Positions 17,392 through 27,497 of a stretch of DNA of 64,000 bases are shown here, one piece after another. The notes under the pieces were generated by a model, which ran no database searches, was not told where the DNA came from, and worked only from the letters and a program-made list of their open reading frames with translations. The stretch comes from Rhodospirillales bacterium. GTDB taxonomy: Bacteria > Pseudomonadota > Alphaproteobacteria > Rhodospirillales > Magnetovibrionaceae. Numbering within the stretch: the stretch's first letter is position 1; each line of letters opens with the position of its first letter. The position numbers were made by a program, and so were the translations under genes. The stretch is taken from positions 1-64,000 of the forward strand of contig JANLGW010000071.1 of the NCBI GenBank assembly GCA_024653965.1. The letters run 5' to 3'.

Positions 17392-20070
17392 CTATTTTTT
17401 GAATTTGAAGTCCTGGAGCTTAGCGAACGGGCTATCGGGATCGATTTTCACCGGGCGCGGCATTGGCGGCTGGGCGGGCTGGCGCCCTTTGCCGTTGTCC
17501 TTGCCACGCGGGGGGCGGAACTTTTGTTTTGGCTTGTCGCCGGGTTTGCTGGCCAGGGGCGTTTTGGTCAGGGGTGTTTCGGCCTGAGGTTTGTCGTTTA
17601 AGGGTTTGTCGTTCGCGGGCTTGTTGTTTGTAGGCTGGGTTTTGGCGGCGCGGGGTTTATGGACGCGCGGGCGCAGGTGCCATTTGCCTTCTTCGGCGGC
17701 GGGCGCGAAGCCCAGGCTTTTTAAGATGCCCGGCAATTCTTCCGCGCTTGAGCCGGCTAGCGACAAAAATTCGGCCCCAGCTTCAAACGGACCTTTGGCG
17801 TCTTCGAGTTTTTTCCACGCCAGCTCGGCCATGCGTTCAAGCATGTCGGCGCGCACGAACAGCGTCCCCGCCGGGCGGAAGCCCGCCGCGCGCAGCCAGC
17901 CTTCGGGTTCGTGTTTTTCGCGTTTTAGCGACACCCGGCCCGCCGGGGGCGGAGCCAGCCGTTCTACATCTTCATGCACGGCCCACAGCAAAACCGAAAG
18001 TTCCACCGCCGCCGGGCGCAGCAACACGGGCAAATAAACCAAGTGGCGGCCAATGCGGATGCCGAGTTTGCGCAGCGCGTGGCGGTCGTCCTTGGATAGG
18101 GAGCGGATTTCTCCGTCCGCTTCATGGCGCGGCAACGCGCCCAAACTTTCGGTCAGTTGAAAGACCAGCCCGCGCGCTACCCCGGTCAGCGGCGCTTCGG
18201 CGGCGGCCAGCAACAGGCCCAAGCGGTCGTGGATCAAATCCTTCGCCCACAAATTTAGCCGCGCTTCGATCTGGTCTTTTTGCTCGGCATCCAGCAGATC
18301 GGACGATAGCGCCTTGACCAAAGGGTGCAGCAGGCTTGGACCTTTGGCAAAACGGGCAATCGCCTCGCCGCGCCACAAGATGTCGCCATTGGCGTTGAAG
18401 GTAAAGGCGGCATCGGCATCGGCGTCGAGCACGCTTAAGCGTTCGGTGATTTTGTCGCGCAGCACCATGCTGGCGGCACTGCCCAGAACCTTGGCCGCGA
18501 GCGAGGTTTCGCTGGCGGTGGGCGCAAAACGAAAGCCGTTCAAGGTGCCTAGATTATGGCCTTCGACATGCAATGCGCCGTCATCGTGCAGGGCGGCGGC
18601 CAGCGGCGTGTCGGCCTTCAGCGTCTTGGCCAGATGGCTGGTGCGCTGGTCGACGAAACGCTGGGTCAAGCGTTCGTGTAGGACATCGGAAAGTTTATCT
18701 TCGATGGCGCGGGTGCGTTCTTGCCAGTGCAGCGGATCGTCCAGCCATGTTCCCTGGTGCGAAACGTAGGTCCACGTGCGCACGGCGGCAATGCGCGCCA
18801 TTAAGGTATCGATGTCGCCGTCGGTATGCTCCACGCGGTTGACCCGTTCGGCCATCCAGTCGGTGGGGATGCGTCCTGCCGGGCTGGTCAGGTGGTCGAA
18901 CAGCCGCGCCAAAAGCTGCGGGTGTTCGTCGGTATGGATCTTGCGAAAATCGGGAATGCGCGCGACATCCCACAGTAAGCGCACCGTGTCGGTGGTGACG
19001 GCGCGCGCGGCGCAAGTTTCGTCGGCAATCAGATAATCCAGCACCCGTTCGTCGTCGGCTTCGCGCGCCCGGCGCAGTGCGGCGTGTTCGGGGCGTTCGG
19101 CAAGGCTCTGTTTAAGCCGTTTGGTCGAGGCAAAATCCAACGCGCCATTGCGCCAGAAAATGTGGGGCAGCGCCTGAAACTTATGTTCTTGGATGTGTTC
19201 CACCGTCGTGGCGCCCAAGCCGGTGACGTCGCCGGTGGTGCCGAAGGTGCCGTCGTTCAGGTGGCGGCCCGCGCGGCCCGCGATTTGCGCTAATTCGGCG
19301 GGGTTCAGGTCGCGCATCATGCGCCCGTCAAACTTGCGCGTGGCGGCCAGCGCCACATGATCGACATCCATATTCAGACCCATGCCCACCGCGTCGGTGG
19401 CCACCAAATAATCGACGTCGCCCGATTGGAACATATCGACCTGGGCGTTGCGGGTGCGCGGGCTGAGCGCGCCCATGACGATGGCCGCTCCGCCCGATTG
19501 GCGGCGGATCAATTCGGCGATGGCGTAAACGTCGTTGGCGGAAAATGCGACGATGCAGCTGCGCGACTTTAGGCGGGTGAGTTTTTTGTAGCCGGTATAC
19601 CGTAGGGTCGAAAGGCGCGGGCGCGAGACGAACTCGACCCCGGGCACCAATTGGCTAATCAGCCCGCGGATGGTGTCGGCGCCCAAAAATAAAGTTTCGC
19701 GGGCGCCGCGATAATGCAGCAAGCGGTCGGTGAAGACATGGCCGCGGTCGGGGTCGGCGCACATCTGAATTTCGTCGATGGCGGCAAACTCGAAGGTACG
19801 ATCAGTCGGCATGCTTTCGGTGGTGGTGAGAAAATATTTGGCCCCGTTGGGCACGATCTTTTCTTCACCTGTGACCAAGGCCACTTGGCCCGCGCCTTTG
19901 ATTTTGACTGCGCGTTCGTAATTTTCGCGCGCCAGCAGACGCAGGGGAAAACCGATGACGCCCGACGCACGGGCAAGCATGCGTTCCATCGCCAGATGGG
20001 TCTTGCCGGTATTGGTCGGGCCCAATACGGCCTGGATCAATGTACGGTCACGGGAAGTATCGATTTGCAT
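17392..20070 (-). CDS. Suv3-like superfamily 2 RNA helicase
   Basis: 892 residues from the ATG at 20070; an ATG at 20115 would overlap pcm by 35 bp. Motif I is LGPTNTGKTHLAMERML, motif II is AAIDEIQMCADPDRG (DEIQ box), and QIAGRAGRH is motif VI. This layout is that of mitochondrial Suv3, the degradosome helicase, and its alphaproteobacterial relatives. About 350 residues of family-specific region follow. The last ~120 residues are a low-complexity Lys/Pro/Thr tail with repeated NKPxND-type blocks. A role in RNA decay is inferred from homology. Confidence 0.85.
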   Translation of the reverse strand: MQIDTSRDRTLIQAVLGPTNTGKTHLAMERMLARASGVIGFPLRLLARENYERAVKIKGAGQVALVTGEEKIVPNGAKYFLTTTESMPTDRTFEFAAIDEIQMCADPDRGHVFTDRLLHYRGARETLFLGADTIRGLISQLVPGVEFVSRPRLSTLRYTGYKKLTRLKSRSCIVAFSANDVYAIAELIRRQSGGAAIVMGALSPRTRNAQVDMFQSGDVDYLVATDAVGMGLNMDVDHVALAATRKFDGRMMRDLNPAELAQIAGRAGRHLNDGTFGTTGDVTGLGATTVEHIQEHKFQALPHIFWRNGALDFASTKRLKQSLAERPEHAALRRAREADDERVLDYLIADETCAARAVTTDTVRLLWDVARIPDFRKIHTDEHPQLLARLFDHLTSPAGRIPTDWMAERVNRVEHTDGDIDTLMARIAAVRTWTYVSHQGTWLDDPLHWQERTRAIEDKLSDVLHERLTQRFVDQRTSHLAKTLKADTPLAAALHDDGALHVEGHNLGTLNGFRFAPTASETSLAAKVLGSAASMVLRDKITERLSVLDADADAAFTFNANGDILWRGEAIARFAKGPSLLHPLVKALSSDLLDAEQKDQIEARLNLWAKDLIHDRLGLLLAAAEAPLTGVARGLVFQLTESLGALPRHEADGEIRSLSKDDRHALRKLGIRIGRHLVYLPVLLRPAAVELSVLLWAVHEDVERLAPPPAGRVSLKREKHEPEGWLRAAGFRPAGTLFVRADMLERMAELAWKKLEDAKGPFEAGAEFLSLAGSSAEELPGILKSLGFAPAAEEGKWHLRPRVHKPRAAKTQPTNNKPANDKPLNDKPQAETPLTKTPLASKPGDKPKQKFRPPRGKDNGKGRQPAQPPMPRPVKIDPDSPFAKLQDFKFKK

Positions 20071-20080
20071 GGGCAGAGTT

Positions 20081-20782
20081 TTAGCCGCTTTCCGGGCGCG
20101 ATACCAGTGGAACAAATGATACCGGCAAGACGGGCTCGTGGGTGAATTGTCCAGCCGCGTCTTTTTGTCCCAAATGCAGCATCTGCGGCCCCCACTTCGG
20201 CCCCAGCGGAATGACCATGCGGCCTTCGGGATTAAGTTGTTCGATCAGCGCCTTGGGGATAGGGCCGTCCTGGCAGGCAGTGACCAAAATGCCGTCGAAC
20301 GGGGCATGTTCCGCCCAGCCCTTGGCACCGTCCGCGCATTTGACGGTGACGCGCTCGTACCCCAGTTTTGCCAATGTCAGGCGCGCTAGGTCGGCCAAAG
20401 GTTCTAAGCGTTCCACCGCGTACACTTCGCAGCCCAGTTGCGCCAGCACCGCACTTTGATAACCGCAGCCCGCGCCGATTTCCAGCACCCGCTCGTTATT
20501 GTGTAAATTGAGCAGGTCCGTCATCAAAGCGACGATATAAGGTTGGGAAATGGTCTGGCCGAAGCCGATGGGTTGGGGGTGATTGGCGTAGGCTTGGTTT
20601 AGCGTCAGCGGTTCGGGAATGAAGGCATGGCGCGGCACCTGCGCGATGGCGTTCAGCACGCGTTCGTCAAAACAGTCACGCCCGGTCCAAAATGCGGTTT
20701 CACGGGCTTGGGCGCGAATTTCATCCACCAGGGCATCGCGGTAGGCCTGAGCATCATCCTCTGGGGGTCGATGGTTCATCAT
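20081..20782 (-). CDS. pcm: Protein-L-isoaspartate O-methyltransferase
   Basis: 233 residues. It shows the PCMT signatures FIPEPLTLNQAYANHPQPIGFGQTISQPYIVALM and VLEIGAGCGYQSAVLAQLG (SAM-binding motif I). The enzyme methylates isoaspartyl residues in damaged proteins. The N-terminal ~40 residues precede the usual Pcm core. It ends 10 bp before the helicase start chosen here. Confidence 0.93.
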   Translation of the reverse strand: MMNHRPPEDDAQAYRDALVDEIRAQARETAFWTGRDCFDERVLNAIAQVPRHAFIPEPLTLNQAYANHPQPIGFGQTISQPYIVALMTDLLNLHNNERVLEIGAGCGYQSAVLAQLGCEVYAVERLEPLADLARLTLAKLGYERVTVKCADGAKGWAEHAPFDGILVTACQDGPIPKALIEQLNPEGRMVIPLGPKWGPQMLHLGQKDAAGQFTHEPVLPVSFVPLVSRPESG

Positions 20783-20819
20783 GAGCCCGCCGCACTCTCA
20801 ACCTTGCTTGCAAACGAAC

Positions 20820-21167
20820 TCAGCTCGCCGCTTGGCGTTCCTCGTCGCGACGTTTGGTGACGATCTTTTTCACCTGCGCTTCGACGGCGTTGAAGGCATC
20901 GCGCACCGCCACATGAATTTCGGTATGCGCCGGGTCTTGCCCCCGGTCGTTATGCACCACGTGGCCGGCGCCCGGCAGCGCCATGTCGACGTTGACGTGG
21001 AAAAGTTTGCCCTGGGCGTGGGATTTGTGGGGCAATTCCACGACCACGCGGCACGACATGATGCGTCCGTAAAATTCTTCTATTTTGGTGACATGAGCCC
21101 GAATTTCACGTTCCAGCGCATCGGAATGATCGCATCCATGAAAGCTCAGTTCGATGGGGATTTGCAT
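20820..21167 (-). CDS. Ribosome hibernation factor-like protein (HPF/RaiA family)
   Basis: 115 residues from the ATG at 21167 with a GGGAGAA ribosome site. MQIPIELSFHGCDHSDALEREIRAHVTKIEEFYGRI begins the beta-alpha-beta core of the S30AE family, followed by FHVNVDMALPG and DAFNAVEAQVKKIV. It lacks the long C-terminal dimerisation domain, so it is a short HPF/YfiA type that would bind the 30S decoding centre in stationary phase. The C-terminus is basic (KRRDEERQAAS). Confidence 0.8.
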   Translation of the reverse strand: MQIPIELSFHGCDHSDALEREIRAHVTKIEEFYGRIMSCRVVVELPHKSHAQGKLFHVNVDMALPGAGHVVHNDRGQDPAHTEIHVAVRDAFNAVEAQVKKIVTKRRDEERQAAS

Positions 21168-21401
21168 AGTGGTTCTCCCATTTTGGCGTGGCCCTACTTT
21201 TATATAGGCCTGCGGACGTTGCATCCGCACCACATCGTTATTATAGGCCGCCGTTGCGATTCCTGCGAGTCAAAAGCCGAGGGATGTGGGAGAGTTGTGG
21301 GCTTTTGGGGCTTGCGCGGCGGGTATTTTCGGCCCATATCCGCCGAACCGAACAATGCCCGCAAAAGGGCTTATAGGGAACCTATGAGGAAAAGACCGAG
21401 A

Positions 21402-23255
21402 ATGAGCAAAGAAACCTTTTCATTTCAAACCGAAGTCGGGCGCTTGTTGGATATCGTTGCGGGGTCGTTGTATTCGAACCGTGAAATCTTCTTGCGCGAA
21501 CTGATTTCCAACGCATCCGACGCGTGCGACAAGCTGCGCCATGCCGCGCTGACCGCACCGTCGTTGATCGAAGGCGATCACGAATTCAAGATCGTGCTGG
21601 CTCTTGACGCCAAGGCTAAAACCTTAAGCGTCAGTGACAACGGCGTCGGCATGAACCATGACGAATTGCTCGAAACGCTGGGCACCATCGCGCGTTCCGG
21701 TACCGGGGCGTTTTTGGAACAACTGGGCAAAGACGACAAAAAGAACCTAAATTTGATCGGCCAGTTCGGCGTCGGTTTCTATTCGGCGTTCATGGTTTCC
21801 GACAAAGTGGAAGTCACCACGCGCAAGGCGGGCGAAGCGGAAGCCTGGCTGTGGACATCGGACGGCAAGGGCGAGTTCACCATCGAACCGGCCAGCCGCG
21901 ATGAGCGCGGCACCTCGGTGGTGCTGTACTTGAAAAAAGACGCCAAAGAATATCTGGAAGAGGTGCGCATTTCGCACATCGTCAGAACGTATTCCGATCA
22001 CATCGGTTTTCCGGTCAAGTTTGGCGATAAAACGCTCAACGAAGGTTCCGCCATTTGGACCCGCGCGGCCAAAGACATCAACGAAGAACAGTACAAAGAG
22101 TTCTATCATCACTCCTCGCATGCGTTCGACGATCCGTGGCTGACCCTGCACAATCGGGTCGAAGGCGTGGTGAGCTACACTAACTTACTTTATGTGCCAA
22201 CCCATCGCCCGTTCGATCTGTTCGAGCCGGAGCGTAAAAGCCACGTGAAGCTTTATGTCAACCGGGTGTTCATCACCGAACATGCCGATGGCCTGTTGCC
22301 GCCCTATCTGCGGTTCTTGCGCGGGGTGGTGGATTCCGAAGATTTATCGCTCAACATCTCGCGCGAGATGCTGCAGACCGATCCCAAATTGGCCAAGATC
22401 AATTCCGGCCTAGTGAAGCGCGTCTTGGGCGAATTGGAAAAGAAAGCCGAAAAAGCGCCGGATGAATTCGCTAAGTTTTGGAGCGCGTTCGGCGTGGTGC
22501 TTAAAGAAGGCCTGCTCGAAACCAGCCCGCACCAAGAACGCCTGTTGAAGCTCTGCCACTTCGCCTCCACCAACGGCGACGGTTTGACGACACTGGGCGC
22601 TTATATGGAGCGCATGAAAGAGGGCCAGGAGGCGATCTATTACATCTCCGGCGACGATGCGGCCCAGCTTACCCATTCGCCCCACCTGGAAGGCTTTAAG
22701 GCCAAGGGTGTCGAGGTGTTGCTGCTGTGCGATCCGGTGGATGAGTTTTGGGTGCGCTCGATGGATAAGTTTGAGGGCAAGGCGCTGAAATCCATCACCC
22801 GAGGTGTTGCGGATCTCGATAAAATCCAAGGCGCGGACAAAACCGAAGATAAAAAAGACGAGGCCCAGGCTCCGGCGCTCGATAGCCTCATCGCTGCGTT
22901 TAAGATGGCGTTGGGCGAAAGTGTCAAGGATGTGCGCCCATCCAAACGGTTGACCGAAAGTGCGGTGTGTCTGGTCGCCGATGAAAACGACATGGATGTG
23001 AACTTGGAACGCATGTTGCGCCGTCAAGGACAGTTGGATGGCCCGATGCCGCGCGTGTTGGAACTGAACCCCGATCACGCCATCGTCGCCAAGCTGGCGG
23101 CGCGCGCTGGCGTGGATGGCGGCGCGGAAGATGCGTTGCTTAAAGACGCCGCGTATTTATTGCTGGATCAGGCGCGCATCGCCGATGGCGAAGCTCCTGC
23201 CGACCCGGTGGCCTTTGCCAAACGCTTGGCGAGCGTGCTGGAGCGCGCCCTGTAA
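21402..23255 (+). CDS. htpG: Hsp90 family chaperone HtpG
   Basis: 617 residues from the ATG at 21402 (GAGGAAAAG ribosome site); the open frame extends ~200 codons further upstream through non-coding sequence and across the hpf-like gene. N-terminal GHKL ATPase: ELISNASDACDKLR (N box), VSDNGVGM (G1) and GQFGVGFYSAFM (G2). The middle domain contains NISREMLQ and the C-terminal dimerisation region ends in LASVLERAL. An acidic linker (DKTEDKKDEAQ) is present. The start was chosen by family alignment and the ribosome site. Confidence 0.95.
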   Translation: MSKETFSFQTEVGRLLDIVAGSLYSNREIFLRELISNASDACDKLRHAALTAPSLIEGDHEFKIVLALDAKAKTLSVSDNGVGMNHDELLETLGTIARSGTGAFLEQLGKDDKKNLNLIGQFGVGFYSAFMVSDKVEVTTRKAGEAEAWLWTSDGKGEFTIEPASRDERGTSVVLYLKKDAKEYLEEVRISHIVRTYSDHIGFPVKFGDKTLNEGSAIWTRAAKDINEEQYKEFYHHSSHAFDDPWLTLHNRVEGVVSYTNLLYVPTHRPFDLFEPERKSHVKLYVNRVFITEHADGLLPPYLRFLRGVVDSEDLSLNISREMLQTDPKLAKINSGLVKRVLGELEKKAEKAPDEFAKFWSAFGVVLKEGLLETSPHQERLLKLCHFASTNGDGLTTLGAYMERMKEGQEAIYYISGDDAAQLTHSPHLEGFKAKGVEVLLLCDPVDEFWVRSMDKFEGKALKSITRGVADLDKIQGADKTEDKKDEAQAPALDSLIAAFKMALGESVKDVRPSKRLTESAVCLVADENDMDVNLERMLRRQGQLDGPMPRVLELNPDHAIVAKLAARAGVDGGAEDALLKDAAYLLLDQARIADGEAPADPVAFAKRLASVLERAL

Positions 23256-23301
23256 AAACGCTATAGTGTTGCGACCAAGGCTAACAGGGGAGAAAATTGA
23301 C

Positions 23302-23478
23302 GTGCGGTGTTTGAAAAAAGTGATCGCGTTAAGCGTTGTTGCCGGGTTTGCTTTTGGTGTGGCCGCTTGCTCACCCGAAGTCGGCTCGCCGGAATGGTGT
23401 ACACAGATGAAAGAAAAGCCCAAGGGTGACTGGTCTGCCAATGAGGCGGCTGATTTTACCAAAAATTGCTTAATGTAA
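23302..23478 (+). CDS. DUF3012-type small lipoprotein
   Basis: 58 residues from a GTG start behind AGGGGAGA. A lipoprotein signal with a VAAC lipobox is followed by CSPEVGSPEWCTQMKEKPKG and a NEAADFTKNCL end, the DUF3012 pattern. Three cysteines are available besides the lipidated one or included with it. The protein would be periplasmic or membrane-tethered. Function unknown. A terminator follows at 23500. Confidence 0.8.
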   Translation: MRCLKKVIALSVVAGFAFGVAACSPEVGSPEWCTQMKEKPKGDWSANEAADFTKNCLM

Positions 23479-23499
23479 GGCCAAAGCATAACTAAAATA

Positions 23500-23532
23500 A
23501 AAGGGCGCCGGGTCACTCCCGCGCCCTTTTTA
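23500..23532. terminator. Shared terminator between the DUF3012 gene and the Sel1-repeat gene
   Basis: AAGGGCGCCGGG and TCCCGCGCCCTT form a stem with one bulge and A/T runs on both sides, serving the two convergent genes. Confidence 0.8.
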
Positions 23533-23546
23533 TTGGATGGGTAAGC

Positions 23547-24203
23547 CTATTGGTTTTTCAGGTTGTCGGGCAGACGCTTCAATTCGATTAGCCGGGTGCG
23601 TGCCGCGGCATATTTTTTTTCCGCCGCCTTGATGTACCATTCGACCGCCATGTCGATATCTTGGGGGGTGTCGGGGTAACCTTTTTCATAAAGCTGCCCG
23701 GCATGAAAATAAGCCGCGACGTACCCGCCGTCACCGGCAAGTTCGTAGAGGTTGGCCGCCATTTCGGTGTCTTGCTCCACGCCCCAGCCGTTTTCAAAAC
23801 ACTGGCCTAAGTTGTCCTTGGCCTGGGCATGTTCGCCGCCCGCTTTTTCAAACAGCTTGAAGGCGACTTCTTGATTTCTGGCCACGTATTCGCCGTTCAG
23901 ATACATCATGCCCAAGTTGTTCATGGCGGGGGCGTGGCTTTGCAGGGCGGCCTTTTTATACCATTCGTAAGCGATTTTGCTGTCTTGTTTGATGCCGCGC
24001 CCCAAGTGATAGAGCAGGCCCATCGAAAATTGCGAGGCCGAATGGCCTTCTTCGGCCAAGGGCATAAACTCCGAATAGGCTTGTTGATATTTGGCTTCGC
24101 GCACCATTTTCAGGGCGTCTTCGTAGCCCGCAAACACGGGTGCCGCGCCCAGCAGGGTGAGCGCGCTTGCGATGAGGGCCAGTCGTTTCAGTCGGCGTGT
24201 CAT
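23547..24203 (-). CDS. Secreted Sel1-like repeat protein
   Basis: 218 residues. The signal peptide ends at ...AAPVFAG. Four Sel1-like repeats follow (A...MG.LY..G.G...D...A..WY pattern), such as SQFSMGLLYHLGRGIKQDSKIAYEWYKKAA and YEKGYPDTPQDIDMAVEWYIKAA. The predicted periplasmic alpha-solenoid would mediate protein-protein contacts; no partner is identifiable from context. Confidence 0.88.
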   Translation of the reverse strand: MTRRLKRLALIASALTLLGAAPVFAGYEDALKMVREAKYQQAYSEFMPLAEEGHSASQFSMGLLYHLGRGIKQDSKIAYEWYKKAALQSHAPAMNNLGMMYLNGEYVARNQEVAFKLFEKAGGEHAQAKDNLGQCFENGWGVEQDTEMAANLYELAGDGGYVAAYFHAGQLYEKGYPDTPQDIDMAVEWYIKAAEKKYAAARTRLIELKRLPDNLKNQ

Positions 24204-24266
24204 GGCTGCAGCATAACAAAATCCCCCGACCGATAACAGCCGGGTGATCGTTAAAATTTTAGGCGC

Positions 24267-26930
24267 TTACGCTTTGATCAAATTACGCAGCACGTAGGAT
24301 AGAATGCCGCCGTGACGGTAGTATTCGACCTCGTCCAAGGTGTCGATGCGGCATTTGAACGTCACCGCTTCGCTTTTGCCGTCGGCGCGGGTGATCGTTC
24401 CTTGAACGTCCTGGCCCGGCGTGATGCCGCCTTCGATGCCGGTCAGATCGAAGGTTTCGCTGCCCACCAAGCCCAGCGATTGGCGCGTCTGGCCGTTTTT
24501 AAACTCCAACGGCAACACGCCCATACCGACTAGGTTGGAACGGTGGATGCGTTCATAGGTTTCCGCGATCACCGCTTTCACGCCCAACAGCTTGGTGCCC
24601 TTGGCCGCCCAATCGCGGCTCGACCCGGTACCGTATTCTTTGCCCGCCACCACGATCAAGGGCGTGCCGTCGGCTTGGTGCATCATGGCCGCCTCGTAGA
24701 TGGAGGTCATGCCATCCTTGTACAGGGTCACCCCACCTTCGGTGCCGGGACACATCTCGTTTTTGATGCGGATGTTGGCGAACGTGCCGCGCATCATCAC
24801 TTCGTGGTTGCCGCGCCGCGAACCGTAGGAGTTGAAGTCCTCGGGACGCACTTGATAGCTGAGCAGGTATTCCCCCGCCGGACCGTTCTTTTTGATGCCG
24901 CCTGCGGGTGAAATGTGGTCGGTGGTGACCGAATCGCCCAACAGCGCCAAAAGTTTTGCGCCGTGGATGTCCGTTACCGCATCGGGTTCCGGGGCCAAGC
25001 CGGTGAAGAACGGCGGATTGGCGATGTAGGTCGAGCCTTCTTTCCAGGTGAACGTTTCGCCCGTCGGCGCGGAAACGCGGCCCCAAGCAGGCGTGCCTTT
25101 GAACACGTCGGCGTAGCGTTTGGCGAACATGTCCGCCGTGACCACGCGCATCACGGTCTCGGCGACTTCGGCGTCGCTGGGCCAGATGTCTTTGAGATAG
25201 ATCAACTGGCCGTCCTTGCCCTTGCCCAACGGATCGTTGAACAGATCGCGCGTCAGCGATCCGGCGATGGCGTAAGCCACCACCAGCGGCGGCGAGGCCA
25301 GATAGTTGGCTTTGACGTGCGGGCTGATGCGGCCTTCGAAGTTGCGGTTGCCCGACAGCACGGCGGTGGCGATCAAATCGCCCGCTTTGATGGCGTCCGC
25401 GATTGCGGGGGCCAACGGGCCGGAGTTGCCGATACAGGTGGTACAGCCGAAGCCCGCGATGTTGAAGCCCAGGGCGTCCAAGTGCGGTTGCAGCCCGGCG
25501 GCGTTTAGATAATCCGCCACCACTTGGCTGCCCGGCGCCAGCGAGGTTTTCACCCACGGTTTGGATTGCAGGCCCAGTTCGTGCGCTTTTTTGGCGACCA
25601 GCCCGGCGGCGATCAAAACGGAAGGGTTCGAGGTGTTGGTGCAGCTGGTGATCGCGGCGATGACCACGTCGCCGTCGCGCAAGGGATAATCGCTGCCGTC
25701 GATGGCTTCGGCGCGCGGGGCATCGGCTCCGACCATGGCTTTCAGGGCGGCGGCGAAGGCGGGCGCGGCATTTTTCAGATCGATGCGGTCTTGCGGGCGC
25801 TTCGGTCCGGAAATGGCCGGTTCGATGGTGGAAAGATCAAGCTCCAGCGTGTCGGTATAGACCGCATCCGGCGTGGTGGCGTCGCGCCACATGCCTTGCG
25901 CCTTGGCGTAGGCTTCGACTAGGTGGATGCGTTTGTCGTCGCGCGCGGTGAGTTTCAGATAGGTGATGGTCGCCGCGTCCACTGGGAAAATGCCGCAGGT
26001 GGCGCCGTATTCCGGGGCCATGTTGGCGATGGTGGAACGGTCGGGCAGGCTTAAGGTGTCCAGCGCCGGGCCGAAAAATTCGACAAACTTGCCGACCACG
26101 CCCTTTTTGCGCAGCATCTCGACGATGCGCAGCACCAAATCGGTGGCGGTGTTGCCTTCTTTCATTGCGCCGGTGAGCTTGAAGCCCACCACTTCGGGAA
26201 TCAGCATGGAAATGGGCTGGCCCAGCATGGCCGCTTCGGCTTCGATGCCGCCCACGCCCCAGCCCAATACGCCCAAGCCGTTGACCATGGTGGTGTGGCT
26301 GTCGGTGCCGACCAAGGTGTCGGGATAGGCGAGGTTTTCATCGTCGGTCCACACCACTTGGGCTAGGTGTTCGACGTTGACCTGATGGCAGATGCCGGTG
26401 CCGGGCGGCACCACGCGGAAATTGTCAAATGCCTGCTGGCCCCAGCGCAGAAACTCATAGCGTTCTTTGTTGCGTTCAAATTCCAAGGCTTCGTTTTTCT
26501 GCAAGGCATCGGCGGTGCCGGAAAAATCGATCATCACCGAATGGTCGATGACCAAATCGACCGGGGAAAGCGGATTGATCTTTTTAGGATTCCCGCCCAC
26601 CGCCACCATGGCGTCGCGCATGGCGGCCAAATCGACCACGGCGGGAACGCCGGTGAAATCTTGCATCAGTACGCGCGCGGGGCGGTAAGCGATTTCGCGC
26701 CCGCCTTTGGCATCGTCCGCCCAGGTGACGCAGGCCTTGACGTCGTCGGTCGAAACCGTGCGGCCATCTTCAAAGCGCAAGAGGTTTTCCAGCAGCACCT
26801 TGATCGAATACGGCAGTTTGGAGACATCGCCGAGGCCTGCTTGGGACGCGGCCTCCAGGCTGAAATAGTCGTAAGTCGTGCCGTTGACGTTGAGCGTGCG
26901 GCGGGTATTGAGCGTGTCCTGTCCGGCCAT
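24267..26930 (-). CDS. acnA: Aconitate hydratase A
   Basis: 887 residues, the usual AcnA/IRP-type length. The [4Fe-4S] ligands are the Cys of [12 protein letters not shown] and the two of [12 protein letters not shown]. Substrate-side signatures include [23 protein letters not shown] and the swivel-domain [17 protein letters not shown]. It interconverts citrate and isocitrate in the TCA cycle. Single gene; the region upstream of it also carries the RNA candidate at 27271, read in the opposite direction. Confidence 0.97.
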   Translation of the reverse strand: MAGQDTLNTRRTLNVNGTTYDYFSLEAASQAGLGDVSKLPYSIKVLLENLLRFEDGRTVSTDDVKACVTWADDAKGGREIAYRPARVLMQDFTGVPAVVDLAAMRDAMVAVGGNPKKINPLSPVDLVIDHSVMIDFSGTADALQKNEALEFERNKERYEFLRWGQQAFDNFRVVPPGTGICHQVNVEHLAQVVWTDDENLAYPDTLVGTDSHTTMVNGLGVLGWGVGGIEAEAAMLGQPISMLIPEVVGFKLTGAMKEGNTATDLVLRIVEMLRKKGVVGKFVEFFGPALDTLSLPDRSTIANMAPEYGATCGIFPVDAATITYLKLTARDDKRIHLVEAYAKAQGMWRDATTPDAVYTDTLELDLSTIEPAISGPKRPQDRIDLKNAAPAFAAALKAMVGADAPRAEAIDGSDYPLRDGDVVIAAITSCTNTSNPSVLIAAGLVAKKAHELGLQSKPWVKTSLAPGSQVVADYLNAAGLQPHLDALGFNIAGFGCTTCIGNSGPLAPAIADAIKAGDLIATAVLSGNRNFEGRISPHVKANYLASPPLVVAYAIAGSLTRDLFNDPLGKGKDGQLIYLKDIWPSDAEVAETVMRVVTADMFAKRYADVFKGTPAWGRVSAPTGETFTWKEGSTYIANPPFFTGLAPEPDAVTDIHGAKLLALLGDSVTTDHISPAGGIKKNGPAGEYLLSYQVRPEDFNSYGSRRGNHEVMMRGTFANIRIKNEMCPGTEGGVTLYKDGMTSIYEAAMMHQADGTPLIVVAGKEYGTGSSRDWAAKGTKLLGVKAVIAETYERIHRSNLVGMGVLPLEFKNGQTRQSLGLVGSETFDLTGIEGGITPGQDVQGTITRADGKSEAVTFKCRIDTLDEVEYYRHGGILSYVLRNLIKA

Positions 26931-27270
26931 GGAAAAGGTCCCCTTGAAGGCGCGATTTTATCGAAATGGTGATCATCATGCGGAAATGCTGCAGTGCAGC
27001 ATAGGCGCGCCCGAAGATCAATGCAAAAACGGGTGTGCGGTCATATATCTTACATAATCTTACATCACGTACCATATTTCACGCGAATTTCACGGCATAA
27101 TCGATTTTTTAATCAAGCCTCCCTGCGCCCGATGATTTCATGACAATACCCCGTTTGTGACACATTCGGGCCACATTTGGGCGCTTTACTCTTATGCATC
27201 GGACGGCATGCTTAGGCTCCCTCCCCAGCATGTTCAGCTAAAACGACCCACGTAAAACGACCTAAACTCA
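26931..27270. other. acnA promoter region and upstream region of the RNA candidate
   Basis: About 340 bp without a gene. It contains a short palindromic GCATGC next to GCATCGGACG near 27196-27213. I could not find a convincing -35/-10 pair for either direction. Confidence 0.5.
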
Positions 27271-27420
27271 GATCAAGTCTTTAAAGGTGAATTGCAGAAT
27301 TTCTCCTGGTGGCCCATTCCCCGGTTTAGCTCTCCCCTCATAAGCCAATCCGGGGAATGCCGCCTTCACTCGCAGTGTACTTCATACGACGGACCCGCAG
27401 TACAGACTTAACAGACAGAT
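27271..27420 (+). ncRNA. Candidate structured RNA, possibly 6S-like
   Basis: Arms AAGTCT (27275-27280) and AGACTT (27404-27409) can close a ~135-nt structure. Inside, GGTGG plus CATTCCCCGG pair with CCGGGGAATG plus CCGCC to give a long apical stem. A small CACT-CGC-AGTG hairpin and a GTAC...GTAC pair lie on the 3' side of a central open region. A closing stem, internal bubble and apical stem, with a terminator right after, is the layout of 6S RNA, which sequesters RNA polymerase. The 6S identity is a guess from shape; only the pairings are seen. Confidence 0.45.
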
Positions 27421-27422
27421 CC

Positions 27423-27458
27423 ATTGGCCGGGCTCTTCGGAACCCGGCCAATTTGTTT
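27423..27458 (+). terminator. Rho-independent terminator after the RNA candidate
   Basis: Perfect 10-bp arms ATTGGCCGGG/CCCGGCCAAT with a 10-nt loop are followed by TTGTTT. There is no protein gene upstream on this strand for ~570 bp, so it should end a non-coding transcript. Confidence 0.8.
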
Positions 27459-27497
27459 AGGCTCTGACCTTGGCTTGTTATTTTTCGAAGATCGTTT

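Noticed and set aside
20781-21401. N-terminal extension of htpG
   Set aside because: It runs across the opposite-strand hpf-like gene, lacks family similarity, and a good ribosome site lies just before the Met at 21402.
24553-25557. A 334-codon frame inside acnA on the same strand in another frame
   Set aside because: Arg/Gly/His-rich out-of-frame shadow of acnA.
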